Assembly (NCBI GenBank): GCA_038213435.1
Contig: JBBQTI010000007.1
Location: forward strand, 1 to 64,000
Length of the DNA stretch: 64,000 nucleotides
Reading direction: 5' to 3'
From: PALSA-610 sp038213435
GTDB taxonomy: Bacteria; Actinomycetota; Acidimicrobiia; IMCC26256; PALSA-610
Shown: positions 17,008-25,659 of the stretch, piece after piece
Layout of the letters: the number at the start of each line of letters is the position of its first letter
Numbering within the stretch: the first letter of the stretch is position 1
The notes under the pieces: generated by a model
Seen by the model: only the letters and a program-made list of their open reading frames with translations
Told to the model about the DNA's origin: nothing
The model's database searches: none
Made by a program: the position numbers and the translations under genes

Positions 17008-17738
17008 TCGAGGTGCGACACGAACCAGTCGAGCGCCCGCCGCCAGGCATCGGCGGCGTCGTCGGGTCGGTACTCGGCGCGCTGATCGCAATGGAAGCCG
17101 TGACCGGCGCCCGGGTAACGCACGATTTCGGTGTCGACCTCGGCGACGCGCAGCGCCTCGCGCAGCTGTTCGACGTCGTCGACGGGAATCGAGGCGTCGT
17201 CGTCGCCGAACAGGCCGAGCCACGGCGTCTGCAGCGACGGGCTCTCACCGACCAACGGCGGGAACTGCGCAAACCGGCCCGTGACGATGCCACCGCCGTA
17301 GAAGCCGACGGCGGCGCCGAGTGCACGCCGGAGCGCGACCAGAAACGAGATCCGTCCGCCGAAGCAGAAGCCGACGACGCCGATTCGGGTGTCGGCGTGG
17401 CCCGCGGCGCGCAAATGTGCGAGGGCCGCGTCGACATCGGTGAGGACGGCGTCGTCGCCGGACACGTCCTTGAAGTACTCCATCACCTTCTCGAAGTTGC
17501 CGTACTCGACGACGGAGCCGGGGCCCGAACGATGGAAAAGATCCGGCGCGACCGCGTGATAGCCCGCGGCCGCGGCGCGCCGGGTCACGTCTTCGATGTA
17601 CGGGTTGACGCCGAAGGCTTCCTGGACGACGACGATCGCGCCCCGCGCCTCCCCCGGTGGTCTCGCCTCGTAGATGCGCATCGGGCCGTCGGCGGTGTCG
17701 ACGGTGACGTCCCGCCCGGAAATGTTCGCGTCGCTCAT
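17004..17738 (-). CDS. Dienelactone hydrolase family protein
   Basis: 244 residues of alpha/beta-hydrolase. The nucleophile elbow GFCFGG (about residue 121) carries Cys instead of Ser, as in dienelactone hydrolase. The acid is in LFGDDDASIP (about 185) and the His in GAGHGFHCD (about 215). The first strand VVVQEAFGVNPYIED places the conserved Glu that positions the Cys. Known members open carboxymethylenebutenolide in chlorocatechol degradation, but most actinobacterial copies have unknown substrates. ATG 17738 lies 7 bases after TAGCTT (minus strand, 17746-17751). Confidence 0.85.
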   Translation of the reverse strand: MSDANISGRDVTVDTADGPMRIYEARPPGEARGAIVVVQEAFGVNPYIEDVTRRAAAAGYHAVAPDLFHRSGPGSVVEYGNFEKVMEYFKDVSGDDAVLTDVDAALAHLRAAGHADTRIGVVGFCFGGRISFLVALRRALGAAVGFYGGGIVTGRFAQFPPLVGESPSLQTPWLGLFGDDDASIPVDDVEQLREALRVAEVDTEIVRYPGAGHGFHCDQRAEYRPDDAADAWRRALDWFVSHLD

Positions 17739-17807
17739 CTCCCGGAAGCTAGCGCCGTGAGCGCGCGTTCGAGGAAGGCGCCACTCTTCGGGTTGCCGAT
17801 CGACGGG

Positions 17808-18812
17808 TCAGTTGGCCTTGATCAGCCGGACGCACAACATCCTCGAGAGGTTGAGGAGCAGCTTGGCGGCCACGGTGGGGTCTTCGGCGATCATCTTGCG
17901 CAATGCGCGTTCGCTGAGGCTCAGGATGCGGGTGTGCTCGGTCGCGGCGTCGACATCGAACGCGCGGGGTCGTTCCAACAGGAACGCCATCTCGCCGAAT
18001 GCGTCTCCTGTGCTCAGCACGCCGACCACTCGATTGTCATCGAGGACTTTGAGGGTGCCGTCCAGGACACGAAGATGTTGCGGGCGGCACCGCCGCGTTT
18101 CAGGACGCGGTCGCCTTTCGCGCATGCGATGACGGTGCTGCGGGCGATACAGCGTTGGGCTTCGCCGTCGGTGAACCCGTCGAACGCCGAGATCCCTTGC
18201 GCGTGGAGCTCGTCCAGAGTACGGCGAACCTCGCTCCCAAACTCCTTCGGCGCGCTGAGGGACTGGCTGCGGACCGAACCACCGCGGGCGAGCACCCGTT
18301 CGACGCAGCCGGGCGGCCCATTCGGCGCGGTCACGTGACCCACGCCGCGGAGCGCTTCGACATCGGGGATGAACGCGAGCAGCGGGATCAGGTAGCCGGC
18401 GGAAGGACTGTTGATGTTGTGCTCGGCATACGGTCGTTGCCCCATGCCGAGATACAACGACAGAAGATGCGGTTCGCAACAGCCGAAGACGAGCCGCAGG
18501 CCGCGGCTGTCGATGAACGGCCGACTGTGCTGCATCATCTCGTCGAGCACGCCGGTGCCGCGGTAGGCGGGTAACACGCTGTTGCGTTCTCCCACCGCCA
18601 TCAACGCCGGCGGGATTTCCTCGAGAATCGGCGCCAGCTGGTACTGCTCGATCTGTCGGGCCGAGAAGCCCTCACCACTCCGCGAACCTCCGACTCGCGC
18701 GGTCGGCGACCTCGCGGTAACGGCCCAGCTCCTCCACGTACACCGCGTAGCGCAGGCGCTGCACCGCCTCGACCTCCTCGACGGAGACCGCACGGACGAA
18801 GTCGAATCCCAT
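17808..18812 (-). pseudogene. GNAT acyltransferase - cyclic nucleotide-binding fusion, broken
   Basis: Three frames together spell one protein. From ATG 18812: a GNAT-type start with VQRLRYAVYVEELGRYREV, ending at TGA near 18675. A second frame follows from GEGFSARQIEQYQLAP through VGERNSVLPAYRGTGVLDEMM and LVFGCCEPHLLSLYLGMGQR to KGDRVLKRGGAARNIF. The third frame, from near 18069, gives VLDGTLKVLDDNRVV...GDAFGEMAFLLERPRAFDV...LLLNLSRML, a cyclic nucleotide-binding domain, ending at 17808. The first junction also lacks roughly 30 residues of the GNAT core, so it is not a simple read error. The second is explained by one missing base. It starts one base after the carbonic anhydrase stop. Similar intact proteins are protein or N-acyl transferases gated by cAMP. 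Confidence 0.68.
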
Positions 18813-18813
18813 G

Positions 18814-19320
18814 TCAGAGCGGTTCGGTACCGTCGTCTACCGGGACGAGCTCACCGTTGTGCACGTCGAAGATGAACCCGCCGACGTCGAGGTCGCGCGG
18901 CAGCAGCGGGCACGATTTGATCAGCTCGATGTCGTCGTGCAGCGTCGCCCGCTGATCGGTGCTGGTCAGGAAGTCCCAACCCGTGGCATCACAGCCGCGC
19001 ATCGTGCTGATACGAGCGCGAATTTCATCGTCGGTCGAGCCGACCATGGCGCAGTCGGTGTGTTGGACGACGCAGACGCGCGTCACGCCGAGCAGGTTCA
19101 CCGCGATCGCCAGGGAGCGAAGCGCGTCGGTGGTCACCCGCGCGCCCGCGTTGCGGATGATCTTCGCGTCGCCGGCGCGCAGCCCGAGCAGCGCGAGGGG
19201 ATCGATGCGTGAGTCGATGCAGGTGAGTACGGCGAGGCCCTTCGCCGCCGCGCCCGTAACGCTTGGGTCGTGGAACTCCGTTCGATAGTGCCGGTTGGCG
19301 GCGAGCAGGTCGTCGAACAT
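18814..19320 (-). CDS. Beta-carbonic anhydrase
   Basis: 168 residues, a short beta-class enzyme of the Rv1284/CanA-like subgroup. Zinc ligands are Cys34 and Asp36 in CIDSR (with the Asp36-Arg38 dyad), and His87 and Cys90 in HTDC. It catalyses reversible CO2 hydration; the cytoplasm is expected since no signal peptide is present. The gene is followed after one base by the decayed GNAT-cNMP gene. An AGAAG-like sequence about 10 bases upstream is a weak ribosome binding site. Confidence 0.88.
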   Translation of the reverse strand: MFDDLLAANRHYRTEFHDPSVTGAAAKGLAVLTCIDSRIDPLALLGLRAGDAKIIRNAGARVTTDALRSLAIAVNLLGVTRVCVVQHTDCAMVGSTDDEIRARISTMRGCDATGWDFLTSTDQRATLHDDIELIKSCPLLPRDLDVGGFIFDVHNGELVPVDDGTEPL

Positions 19321-19404
19321 CGTCCGTTCTTCTAGCAGGTGCAGGGCCGAGAGATCTGCCGTCGTGCGCTACGGTGCCGCCGTCAGTGTCCACGGGAGGA
19401 ACAC

Positions 19405-19608
19405 ATGAGCTTCCGGGTTGTCGTCGACTTCGACAAGTGCGAGAGCAACGCGTTGTGCATGGCCGCCGCGCCCGAGGTGTTCGAGGTCCGTGACGACGAC
19501 TTCTTGTACCTGCTCCAGGAGGAACCGCCCGACGACCTGCGCGCCAAGTGCGAGGAAGCGGTCCGGGTCTGCCCGAAGCAGGCGATCTCGATCGTCGACG
19601 CTTCCTGA
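19405..19608 (+). CDS. Small 3Fe-4S/4Fe-4S ferredoxin
   Basis: 67 residues. It has CESNALC (Cys-x5-Cys) near residue 12 and VCPKQAI (Cys-Pro) near residue 58, the pattern of single-cluster actinobacterial ferredoxins that serve cytochromes P450 or Rieske-type oxygenases. An extra Cys in KCEEAV lies close to the last motif. GGGAGG at 19394-19399 gives a good ribosome binding site for ATG 19405. It is followed by an SDR and an acyl-CoA dehydrogenase on the same strand, suggesting lipid or steroid oxidation. No P450 is in the window. Confidence 0.86.
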   Translation: MSFRVVVDFDKCESNALCMAAAPEVFEVRDDDFLYLLQEEPPDDLRAKCEEAVRVCPKQAISIVDAS

Positions 19609-19617
19609 GGGCGCGCG

Positions 19618-20412
19618 GTGCCCGGCATGGAGGGGATGGCCACGCTCGTCACCGGCGGCGGCAGTGGCATCGGGTTCGGCTGCGCGCGGCGGTTCGCCGA
19701 GGATGGAGCGCACGTGACGATCGCGGGCCGCACCCAGGCGCGCCTCGCGGAAGCGGTGAAGCAGATCTCGGCCGCGGCCGCGCCCGGTGTCACCGCTCAG
19801 TACGTCGTGTGCGATGTCACCGACGAGGCCGACGTCGTGCGCGCGGTGGCCGCGGCGGCCGCGCCGACCGGCAAGCTCGACGTGCTCTTCGCGTGCGCGG
19901 GTGGCTCGTTGCACGGTGGCCCGATCATGGCGTCGGATGCTGCCGGCTGGCGCGCGACGGTCGACCTGAACCTGGTGGGCACGTTCCTCTGCATCAAGCA
20001 CGCGGCTCCGGCGATGATGCACGGCGGCGGCTCGATCGTGGGTATGTCGTCGATCGCGGGTCACACGACGCACCGATTCATGAGCGCGTACTGTGCGAGC
20101 AAAGCAGGGATCGAGATGCTCGTGAAGTGCGCGGCGGACGAGCTGGGTGAGCACAACATTCGCGTCAACGCGGTCCAGCCGGGCATCGTCGACACCGAGC
20201 TCGTGAGCTTCATCACGGCGGGCGGACCGATCCTCGACAGTTACCACGCGAACATGCCGGTCGCGCGTGTTGGCACCGTCGACGACATCGCTGCGGCGGT
20301 GCGCTATCTCGCCGGCCCGGAGTCGACGTGGGTCACCGGTCAGATGTTGGGGATCGACGGCGGCCATCAACTCCGGTGCGGGCCCGACTACGGTTCCGTG
20401 CTGGGCGGTTGA
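19618..20412 (+). CDS. SDR family oxidoreductase
   Basis: 264 residues. TGGGSGIGFGCARRF is the NAD(P)-binding motif (about 12). CAGG lies near 90, Ser in GMSSIAGH at about 143, and YCASK at about 157-161 completes the catalytic Ser-Tyr-Lys. A C-terminal GIDGGHQLR is typical of classical SDRs. GTG 19618 starts ten bases after the ferredoxin stop. It is followed four bases later by an acyl-CoA dehydrogenase, so the three form an operon. Probably oxidises a hydroxyacyl-CoA or sterol-type alcohol; substrate not determined. Confidence 0.84.
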   Translation: MPGMEGMATLVTGGGSGIGFGCARRFAEDGAHVTIAGRTQARLAEAVKQISAAAAPGVTAQYVVCDVTDEADVVRAVAAAAAPTGKLDVLFACAGGSLHGGPIMASDAAGWRATVDLNLVGTFLCIKHAAPAMMHGGGSIVGMSSIAGHTTHRFMSAYCASKAGIEMLVKCAADELGEHNIRVNAVQPGIVDTELVSFITAGGPILDSYHANMPVARVGTVDDIAAAVRYLAGPESTWVTGQMLGIDGGHQLRCGPDYGSVLGG

Positions 20413-20415
20413 ACG

Positions 20416-21636
20416 GTGGACTTCGAGGAAACCGAAGAGGAGCGCGCGTTCCGGGTCGAGGTGCGGGCCTGGCTCGACGCTCATGCGACGCGGCGGGTTG
20501 CCGGGGAACGGTCCGACCACTCGTACATGCCGGGTGACGGCAGCCCCGAGGCCGACGCCGCCCACGTGGGCGCGTGCAAGGAGTGGCAGCGCGTCCTCTA
20601 CGAGGGTGGATGGGCAGGGATCACGTGGCCGGTCGACGCGGGAGGGCGCGGCGGACCGGGATGGCAACAGCGCATCTTCAACGAAGAGCAATCGCACTAC
20701 AGCGTGGCCGTCGGTGTCTTCGCCGTGGGGATCGGCATGGCCGGGCCCACGATCATCGTGTGGGGTACACCCGAGCAGCAGGAGCGCTTCCTGCCCGCGA
20801 TGTTGCGCGGCGACGACGTTTGGTGCCAGCTGTTCTCCGAACCGGGCGCGGGCTCCGACCTCGCGGGTTTGCGGACGCGCGCCGAGCGTGACGGCGATGA
20901 GTGGACCGCCAACGGTCAGAAGGTGTGGACGTCGGGCGCGCACTACAGCGACTGGGGCCTGCTGCTGGTGCGCAGTGATCCCGACGCGCCGAAGCACAAG
21001 GGCATCACGGCCTTCCTGCTCGATATGCGCACGCCGGGAATCGACGTGCGGCCGCTGCGCCAGATCACCGGCGCGTCGCATTTCAACGAGGTGTTCCTCA
21101 CCGACGTCCGCATTCCCGACTCGATGCGCGTCGGTCCGCTGGGCGGTGGCTGGCGGGTCGCGAACACGATGCTCTCGAACGAGCGGGCGTTGATCGGCAG
21201 CGGTGGGCGGGTCGGCTTCCGGGATCTGGTCTCACTCGCGCAGCGTTGCGGTGGGAGTGAGGATCCGGTGCTGCGTCAGGAGCTCGCCCGCAGCTACACA
21301 CGGTTGCAGCTCATCAAGTGGCTCGGCTGGCGGGCGCGCAGCCGCAAGGACCAGGGCCTCGGTCCGGAGGCCTCGGTCGTCAAGCTCGCCGCGTCGCGCG
21401 AGCTCGAGCACGACGGAAACCTGGTGATGACTCTGCAGGGCGCGGAGTCGATGCTGTATGACGACGACGCCATCCAGGACGGCTATTGGCAGCAGCAGTT
21501 TCTCGGACAATGGAGCAGCCGACTCGGCGGCGGCACCGAGCAGATCCAGCGCAATGTGATCGGGGAGCGGGTGCTCGGGCTACCGAGCGAGCCGCGGCCC
21601 GGCAAGGACACGCCCTTCCGCGAGCTCCCGAGCTAG
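20416..21636 (+). CDS. Acyl-CoA dehydrogenase family protein (FadE-like)
   Basis: 406 residues with the three-domain acyl-CoA dehydrogenase fold. The N-terminal helices hold W...WPVDAGGRGGPGW. The middle beta domain has QLFSEPGAGSDLAGLRTRAERDGDEW, followed by NGQKVWTSGAH. The C-terminal helices end with LGGGTEQIQRNVIGERVLGLP. The YEGT sequence of classical enzymes is absent, as in many actinobacterial FadE proteins. FAD-dependent alpha-beta desaturation of an acyl-CoA is predicted. It forms an operon with the ferredoxin and SDR genes. Its TAG stop is also the first triplet of a 56-bp-type repeat. Confidence 0.85.
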   Translation: MDFEETEEERAFRVEVRAWLDAHATRRVAGERSDHSYMPGDGSPEADAAHVGACKEWQRVLYEGGWAGITWPVDAGGRGGPGWQQRIFNEEQSHYSVAVGVFAVGIGMAGPTIIVWGTPEQQERFLPAMLRGDDVWCQLFSEPGAGSDLAGLRTRAERDGDEWTANGQKVWTSGAHYSDWGLLLVRSDPDAPKHKGITAFLLDMRTPGIDVRPLRQITGASHFNEVFLTDVRIPDSMRVGPLGGGWRVANTMLSNERALIGSGGRVGFRDLVSLAQRCGGSEDPVLRQELARSYTRLQLIKWLGWRARSRKDQGLGPEASVVKLAASRELEHDGNLVMTLQGAESMLYDDDAIQDGYWQQQFLGQWSSRLGGGTEQIQRNVIGERVLGLPSEPRPGKDTPFRELPS

Positions 21637-21729
21637 GGAGACGACAGCGCAGCGACCGGAGGGGAGCGGAGCGTGGAGTCGACCCGGAAGTAGGGAGACG
21701 ACCGCGCAGCGACCGAAGGGGGGCGGAGC
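21634..21729 (+). repeat. Stop-codon-linked repeat, locus A (two units)
   Basis: Unit 1 begins at the TAG stop of the acyl-CoA dehydrogenase (21634) and unit 2 at TAG 21691. Both contain GAGACGAC.GCGCAGCGACCG followed by a GGAG-rich run and GCGGAGC, then GTG at offset 39. In unit 1 the GTG (21673) opens a six-codon frame V-E-S-T-R-K ending at TAG 21691. In unit 2 the GTG at the same offset (21730) is the start codon of the MazG-like gene. The same family lies at 38930-39194 and 51721-51777. Confidence 0.8.
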
Positions 21730-22011
21730 GTGCAGCTCGACGAGTTCCAGGATTTGATGGCCCGCACCTTCGGTGCGCGCGACCGCAGCCGCGGCATCGA
21801 CGCGACCGTCGCCTGGCTCGCGGAGGAGCTCGGCGAGCTGGCGCGGGCCGTCCGCAAGGGCAGCCGCGACGAGCAGCTCCACGAAATCGGCGATGTCCTC
21901 GCCTGGCTGGCGTCACTGACCGATCAGCTCGGGCTGTCGCTCGACGGCGCGGCTGCCCGCTACCGGTCGGGCTGCCCGCGCTGTCGCGCGCTCCCGTGCT
22001 CGTGTCCGTGA
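21730..22011 (+). CDS. MazG-like nucleotide pyrophosphohydrolase
   Basis: 93 residues. An all-alpha MazG core has WLAEELGELARAV (about 28-40) and HEIGDVLAWLASL (about 54-66), supplying the E-E-x-x-E and E-x-x-D magnesium ligands of the family, and a C-terminal Cys-rich tail CPRCRALPCSC that may bind metal. It hydrolyses NTPs or modified nucleotides to monophosphates, probably as a homodimer or tetramer. Its ribosome binding region and GTG start lie inside a copy of the stop-codon-linked repeat. Confidence 0.78.
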   Translation: MQLDEFQDLMARTFGARDRSRGIDATVAWLAEELGELARAVRKGSRDEQLHEIGDVLAWLASLTDQLGLSLDGAAARYRSGCPRCRALPCSCP

Positions 22012-22092
22012 CCCGCGCTAGATCGCGACGCGCGCGGGCGGACGGTACCCTCGCCCGGAGGTCGTGCGCACGCCTTTCGGGAGGATCGACCG

Positions 22093-23496
22093 GTGCGAAT
22101 CATCGTTGTGGGCGGCGGGACCGCGGGACTCGGCACCGCGCTCGCGTGCGCGCGCGACGGGCACGAGGTCACGGTGCTCGAACGTGACGACACTCCGATG
22201 CCGACCGACGCAAACGCCGCGTTCGAGTGGGTGCGCACCGGCGCGCCACAGGTGCGCCATTCGCACGCCTTCCTCGCGCGCCTGCGTAACCTGCTGCGCG
22301 AGCGCGCCCCCGACGTGCTCGACGCGCTCCTTGCCGCGGGTGCGTCGGAGATCGCGTTCACCGAGCACCTGCCCCCGACCCTCACCGATCGATTGCCGCG
22401 TCCGGGTGACGATGAGCTCGTGGCGCTTGCGTGCCGGCGTACCACGTTCGAATGGGTTCTGCAGAGGCTCGTGCTCGATGAGCCGGGCGTCGAGCTGCGT
22501 CATGGTGTCACGGCCGGCGAACTCGTCGCGCATTCGGGAGGGGTCCCGCTCGTCGTCGGCGTCGACGGAAGTCGGGCCGATCTGGTGGTCGACGCCCGCG
22601 GTCCGCGCTCGTCATCCGACGCTTGGCTCTCGGCGATCGCGGCGCCGCCGGCTCACGAGGAGCTCCACGAGAGCGGCATCATCTACTTCTCGCGGTTTTA
22701 CCGGGTCCACGGCGGCGTCGAGGCGCCGCCGTACGTCGGGCCGACCGCGGCCGATCTCGGCTATCTCAAGTACGCCATCTTCCTGGGTGACAACCGGACC
22801 TTTTCGATCACCTACGCGATCGAAAGTCATGACGAAGAGATGCGGCGCGCCCTCGCCGCGCCCGATGGCTTCGAAACCGTCGCCCGGTCGCTCGTCGCCA
22901 CCGCGCCCTGGCGCGTCGACGGTGTCGCCGATCCGATCACCGGTGTGCACGTCATGGCAGGGCTGCGCAACCGGTACCGACCTCTCGTCGACGGCGAGGG
23001 CGAGCCGCTCGTGCACGGATTCGTCGCGGTGGGCGACGCGTCGGTGTGCACGAATCCGCTCTACGGACGCGGCTGCAGCCTCGCGTTCGTGCACGCGTTC
23101 GGCCTGGCCGATTCGCTGCGCGAGCACGCCGGCGATCTCGACGGACTCGGCCGTGCGTTCGCCGAGTTCACCGAACGCGAACTGGTGCCGTGGTTCCGTT
23201 CGGCCGTTTTGCAGGATGCGCAGGCTCGTGCGCTGCACGAGGAGCTGCCGCCCGAAGACCCGCGCGCCTTCATGCAGGCCGTGTTCCGTGAGGGACTCCT
23301 CCCGGCGATGCGCACGTCGCCCGTCGTGTTCCGGGCGTTTCTGCGGTGGTTCAACCTCTTGGCCACTCCCGACGCGCTCATGGCCGATCCCGAGATCGTG
23401 GGCGAGGTTCTCGCCGCCTACGACGACCGGCACAACCGTCCCGGACCACCGGTCCTCGGCCCCGACCGCGAGACGCTGCTGCTCGATCTCGCCTGA
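22093..23496 (+). CDS. FAD-dependent oxidoreductase (flavoprotein monooxygenase-like)
   Basis: 467 residues. The N-terminal dinucleotide fold VVGGGTAGLGTALACARDGHEVTVLERD binds FAD. GAPQVRHSHAFLARLRNLL (about 55) is typical of a hydroxylase/epoxidase-like subgroup. GDASVCTNPLYGRGCSLAFVHA (about 315) matches the second FAD motif, with GD followed by a Pro-containing loop. It resembles PHBH-type and geranylgeranyl-reductase-type flavoproteins. Substrate unknown. GTG 22093 has AGGA about 8 bases upstream. It stands alone between the MazG-like gene and the convergent E1 gene. Confidence 0.8.
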   Translation: MRIIVVGGGTAGLGTALACARDGHEVTVLERDDTPMPTDANAAFEWVRTGAPQVRHSHAFLARLRNLLRERAPDVLDALLAAGASEIAFTEHLPPTLTDRLPRPGDDELVALACRRTTFEWVLQRLVLDEPGVELRHGVTAGELVAHSGGVPLVVGVDGSRADLVVDARGPRSSSDAWLSAIAAPPAHEELHESGIIYFSRFYRVHGGVEAPPYVGPTAADLGYLKYAIFLGDNRTFSITYAIESHDEEMRRALAAPDGFETVARSLVATAPWRVDGVADPITGVHVMAGLRNRYRPLVDGEGEPLVHGFVAVGDASVCTNPLYGRGCSLAFVHAFGLADSLREHAGDLDGLGRAFAEFTERELVPWFRSAVLQDAQARALHEELPPEDPRAFMQAVFREGLLPAMRTSPVVFRAFLRWFNLLATPDALMADPEIVGEVLAAYDDRHNRPGPPVLGPDRETLLLDLA

Positions 23497-23511
23497 CGGG
23501 CTCCGTCGCGC

Positions 23512-25626
23512 TCAGTAAGCCAGAAGGGCGCGTAGATCGCGTTCGATGTCGGCGACCTGAGGGAGGATCGCGTTCTCGAGCGACGGCTCGTACGCGCAGA
23601 ACGTGTCGGTCGCGGCCAGGCGCCAAACCGGCGCGTCGAGGTCCTCGAAGCACTCGTCGGCGACGAACGCGGCGACCTCCGCGCCGAAGCCGCACGTGAG
23701 GGTGTCCTCGTGCAGGACGAGCACCCGACCAGTCTTGTGTACCGACTCGGCCACGATGTCGCGGTCCCACGGCGCGATGGTTCGCAGGTCGATGATCTCG
23801 ACACCGGCGTCATCGTCCAACGCCTTGGCGGCGAGCTGGGCGCGGTGCACGGTTGCGCCCCACGTCACGACGGTTGCACGATCGCCGCGCGTGACGTACG
23901 CGCCTTTGCCGAAGGGCAGCATCCAATCCTCGGGCGGCATCGGATCGCGGTTGTAGCCCTGTCGGTACAGATGCTTGTGCTCGAGGAAGAGCACCGGATC
24001 GTCGCAACGAAACGCGGTGCGCAACAACCCGGCCGCGTCGCGAGCCCGCGAGGGAAAGGCGATCAGCAGCCCGGGTGTGTGGGCGAAGATCGATTCGCCC
24101 GACTGGCTGTGGTACAGCGCGCCGCCCTGGAGGTATCCGCCGATCGGGATGCGCACGACCATCGGGCATGTGAACGCGCCGTTCGAACGCCAGCGTGTCG
24201 TCGCGGCCTCCGACCGCAGCTGATTCATCGCGGGCCACACGTAGTCGAAGAACTGGATCTCGGCGCACGGCCGGAGTCCGCGCATCGCCTGTCCGACCGC
24301 GCGGCCGATGACGTTCGCCTCCGCCAACGGCGTGTTGAAACATCGGGCATCCCCGAACGCTCGTTGGAGGCCGAACGTGATGCCGAACACTCCGCCCTTG
24401 CCGGGCACTTCGTCGATGACATGCGGATCGGCATCGGCCACGTCTTCGCCGAAGACGCGTATTCGTTCGTCGCGTGCCATCTGCTCGTGCAACGTGAGGC
24501 GGATCGTCTCGCCGAACGTGACGACCTCGACGGGCGTGTCGACGCGCGATCCGTCGATCGCGTGCGGGACCGGCTCTCCCGGGTCGACCTGCACCGGCAG
24601 GGGCCCGAACACGTGATCCATCACCGACGCGGGAGCGGGTCGTGGCAGGGCGAGTGCGGCCTCGGCCGCCGCGCGTACCGTCTCCTTCGCTTCCGTCCGC
24701 ATCTGTTCTGCGGTCTCGACGGTCAACGCGCCTGACGCGAGCAGGCGCTGCTCGAGTCGCGTGATCGGGTCGTGCTCGCGTTCGTCGTCGAGCTCCTCGG
24801 CCGCGCGGTACTTCTTCTGGTCGTCGGAGAGCGAGTGCGAGTAGGGACGGGTGACGAGCGCGTGCACCAGGCATGGGCCCGCGCCCGCTCGCACGTGCGC
24901 GATCGCGTTCGCCCCCTTGCTGCGGACCTCGAAGTAGTCGCAGCCGTCGATGTTCACGACGTGGAGCCCGCGAATGCCGCGCACCATCTCCGAGATCGGC
25001 GCCGGATGCTGATCGGTCGACCGCACCGAGATCGCGTAACCGTTGTCGGCGACGACGAACAACACCGGGAGATGGAGACGAGTGGCGGTGTTGAGCGATT
25101 CCCAGAACTCGCCCTCTGAGGTCGCGCCCTCGCCGAGCGACACGTAGGTCAATTCGTCGCCGTGCGCGGTGCAGCCCGGCAGGTGCGGGCGCCGCCCTAT
25201 GTAGCGCGCCGCCTCCGCGCAGCCGACCGCGGGCAGGCACTGGCTCCCCGTCACGGACGTCTGGCTCACGATGTTGAGCCGGGCCGATCCCCAATGACAG
25301 GGCATCTGCCGGCCCCCTGATGCGGGGTCGGCGGCGGCCCCGACCGCCTGCATCAACATCTCGAGCGGCGTGACCCCGAGCGCCAACGCGAGCGCGCGAT
25401 CGCGGTAGTAGGGGAAGAACCAGTCGTAGCCGGCGCGCAGCGAGCGCGCGAGGCCGAGCAGCAACGCCTCGTGTCCCGCGCCCGAGATCTGGAAGAACGC
25501 GCGGTTCTGCTGGCGGAGCGCGATCTCACGGTCGTCGCAGAAGCGAGATACGAGCGCGAGGCGGAAGTCGTCGAGCGCTTCGTCGAGGTTTGCGCTGAGC
25601 GATCGGTCGAGTGCGGCGTCGTGCAC
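23512..25626 (-). CDS. 2-oxoacid dehydrogenase E1, fused alpha and beta subunits
   Basis: 704 residues. Residues 1-340 are E1-alpha: QISGAGHEALLLGLA near the start and the thiamine diphosphate motif GEGATSEGEFWESLNTATRLHLPVLF followed by ADN (a GDG...NN variant), then DGCDYFEV and SHSLSDDQKKYR. Residues about 360-704 are E1-beta with TFGETIRLTLHEQM, the FGEDV strand and a transketolase C-terminal domain. Branched-chain oxoacid or pyruvate dehydrogenase E1 enzymes are usually two chains, and fused forms occur in actinobacteria and Bacteroidetes. GTG 25626 follows TACACT (minus strand, 25635-25640) by 8 bases. It is divergent from a lipoyl-less E2. Decarboxylates a 2-oxoacid; substrate unresolved. 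Confidence 0.87.
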   Translation of the reverse strand: MHDAALDRSLSANLDEALDDFRLALVSRFCDDREIALRQQNRAFFQISGAGHEALLLGLARSLRAGYDWFFPYYRDRALALALGVTPLEMLMQAVGAAADPASGGRQMPCHWGSARLNIVSQTSVTGSQCLPAVGCAEAARYIGRRPHLPGCTAHGDELTYVSLGEGATSEGEFWESLNTATRLHLPVLFVVADNGYAISVRSTDQHPAPISEMVRGIRGLHVVNIDGCDYFEVRSKGANAIAHVRAGAGPCLVHALVTRPYSHSLSDDQKKYRAAEELDDEREHDPITRLEQRLLASGALTVETAEQMRTEAKETVRAAAEAALALPRPAPASVMDHVFGPLPVQVDPGEPVPHAIDGSRVDTPVEVVTFGETIRLTLHEQMARDERIRVFGEDVADADPHVIDEVPGKGGVFGITFGLQRAFGDARCFNTPLAEANVIGRAVGQAMRGLRPCAEIQFFDYVWPAMNQLRSEAATTRWRSNGAFTCPMVVRIPIGGYLQGGALYHSQSGESIFAHTPGLLIAFPSRARDAAGLLRTAFRCDDPVLFLEHKHLYRQGYNRDPMPPEDWMLPFGKGAYVTRGDRATVVTWGATVHRAQLAAKALDDDAGVEIIDLRTIAPWDRDIVAESVHKTGRVLVLHEDTLTCGFGAEVAAFVADECFEDLDAPVWRLAATDTFCAYEPSLENAILPQVADIERDLRALLAY

Positions 25627-25659
25627 TGCTCGGCAGTGTACGGCCTAGTCTGGGTCGCG
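25627..25659. promoter_or_regulatory. Compact divergent leaderless promoter pair between E1 and E2
   Basis: Only 33 bases separate the two GTG starts. TACACT on the minus strand (25635-25640) serves E1 and TAGTCT on the plus strand (25646-25651) serves E2, each 8 bases from its start codon. With hexamers 5 bases apart the two promoters should compete for polymerase. Confidence 0.5.

Noticed and set aside
18014..18793. Intact acyltransferase gene at 18014-18793 on the minus strand
   Set aside because: Its first about 35 residues and its last about 15 residues are nonsense; the true N- and C-terminal parts lie in other frames, so it is part of a pseudogene.
21730..22011. MazG-like gene as part of a toxin-antitoxin system
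   Set aside because: No MazE/MazF or other small partner gene is adjacent; the neighbours are metabolic enzymes.
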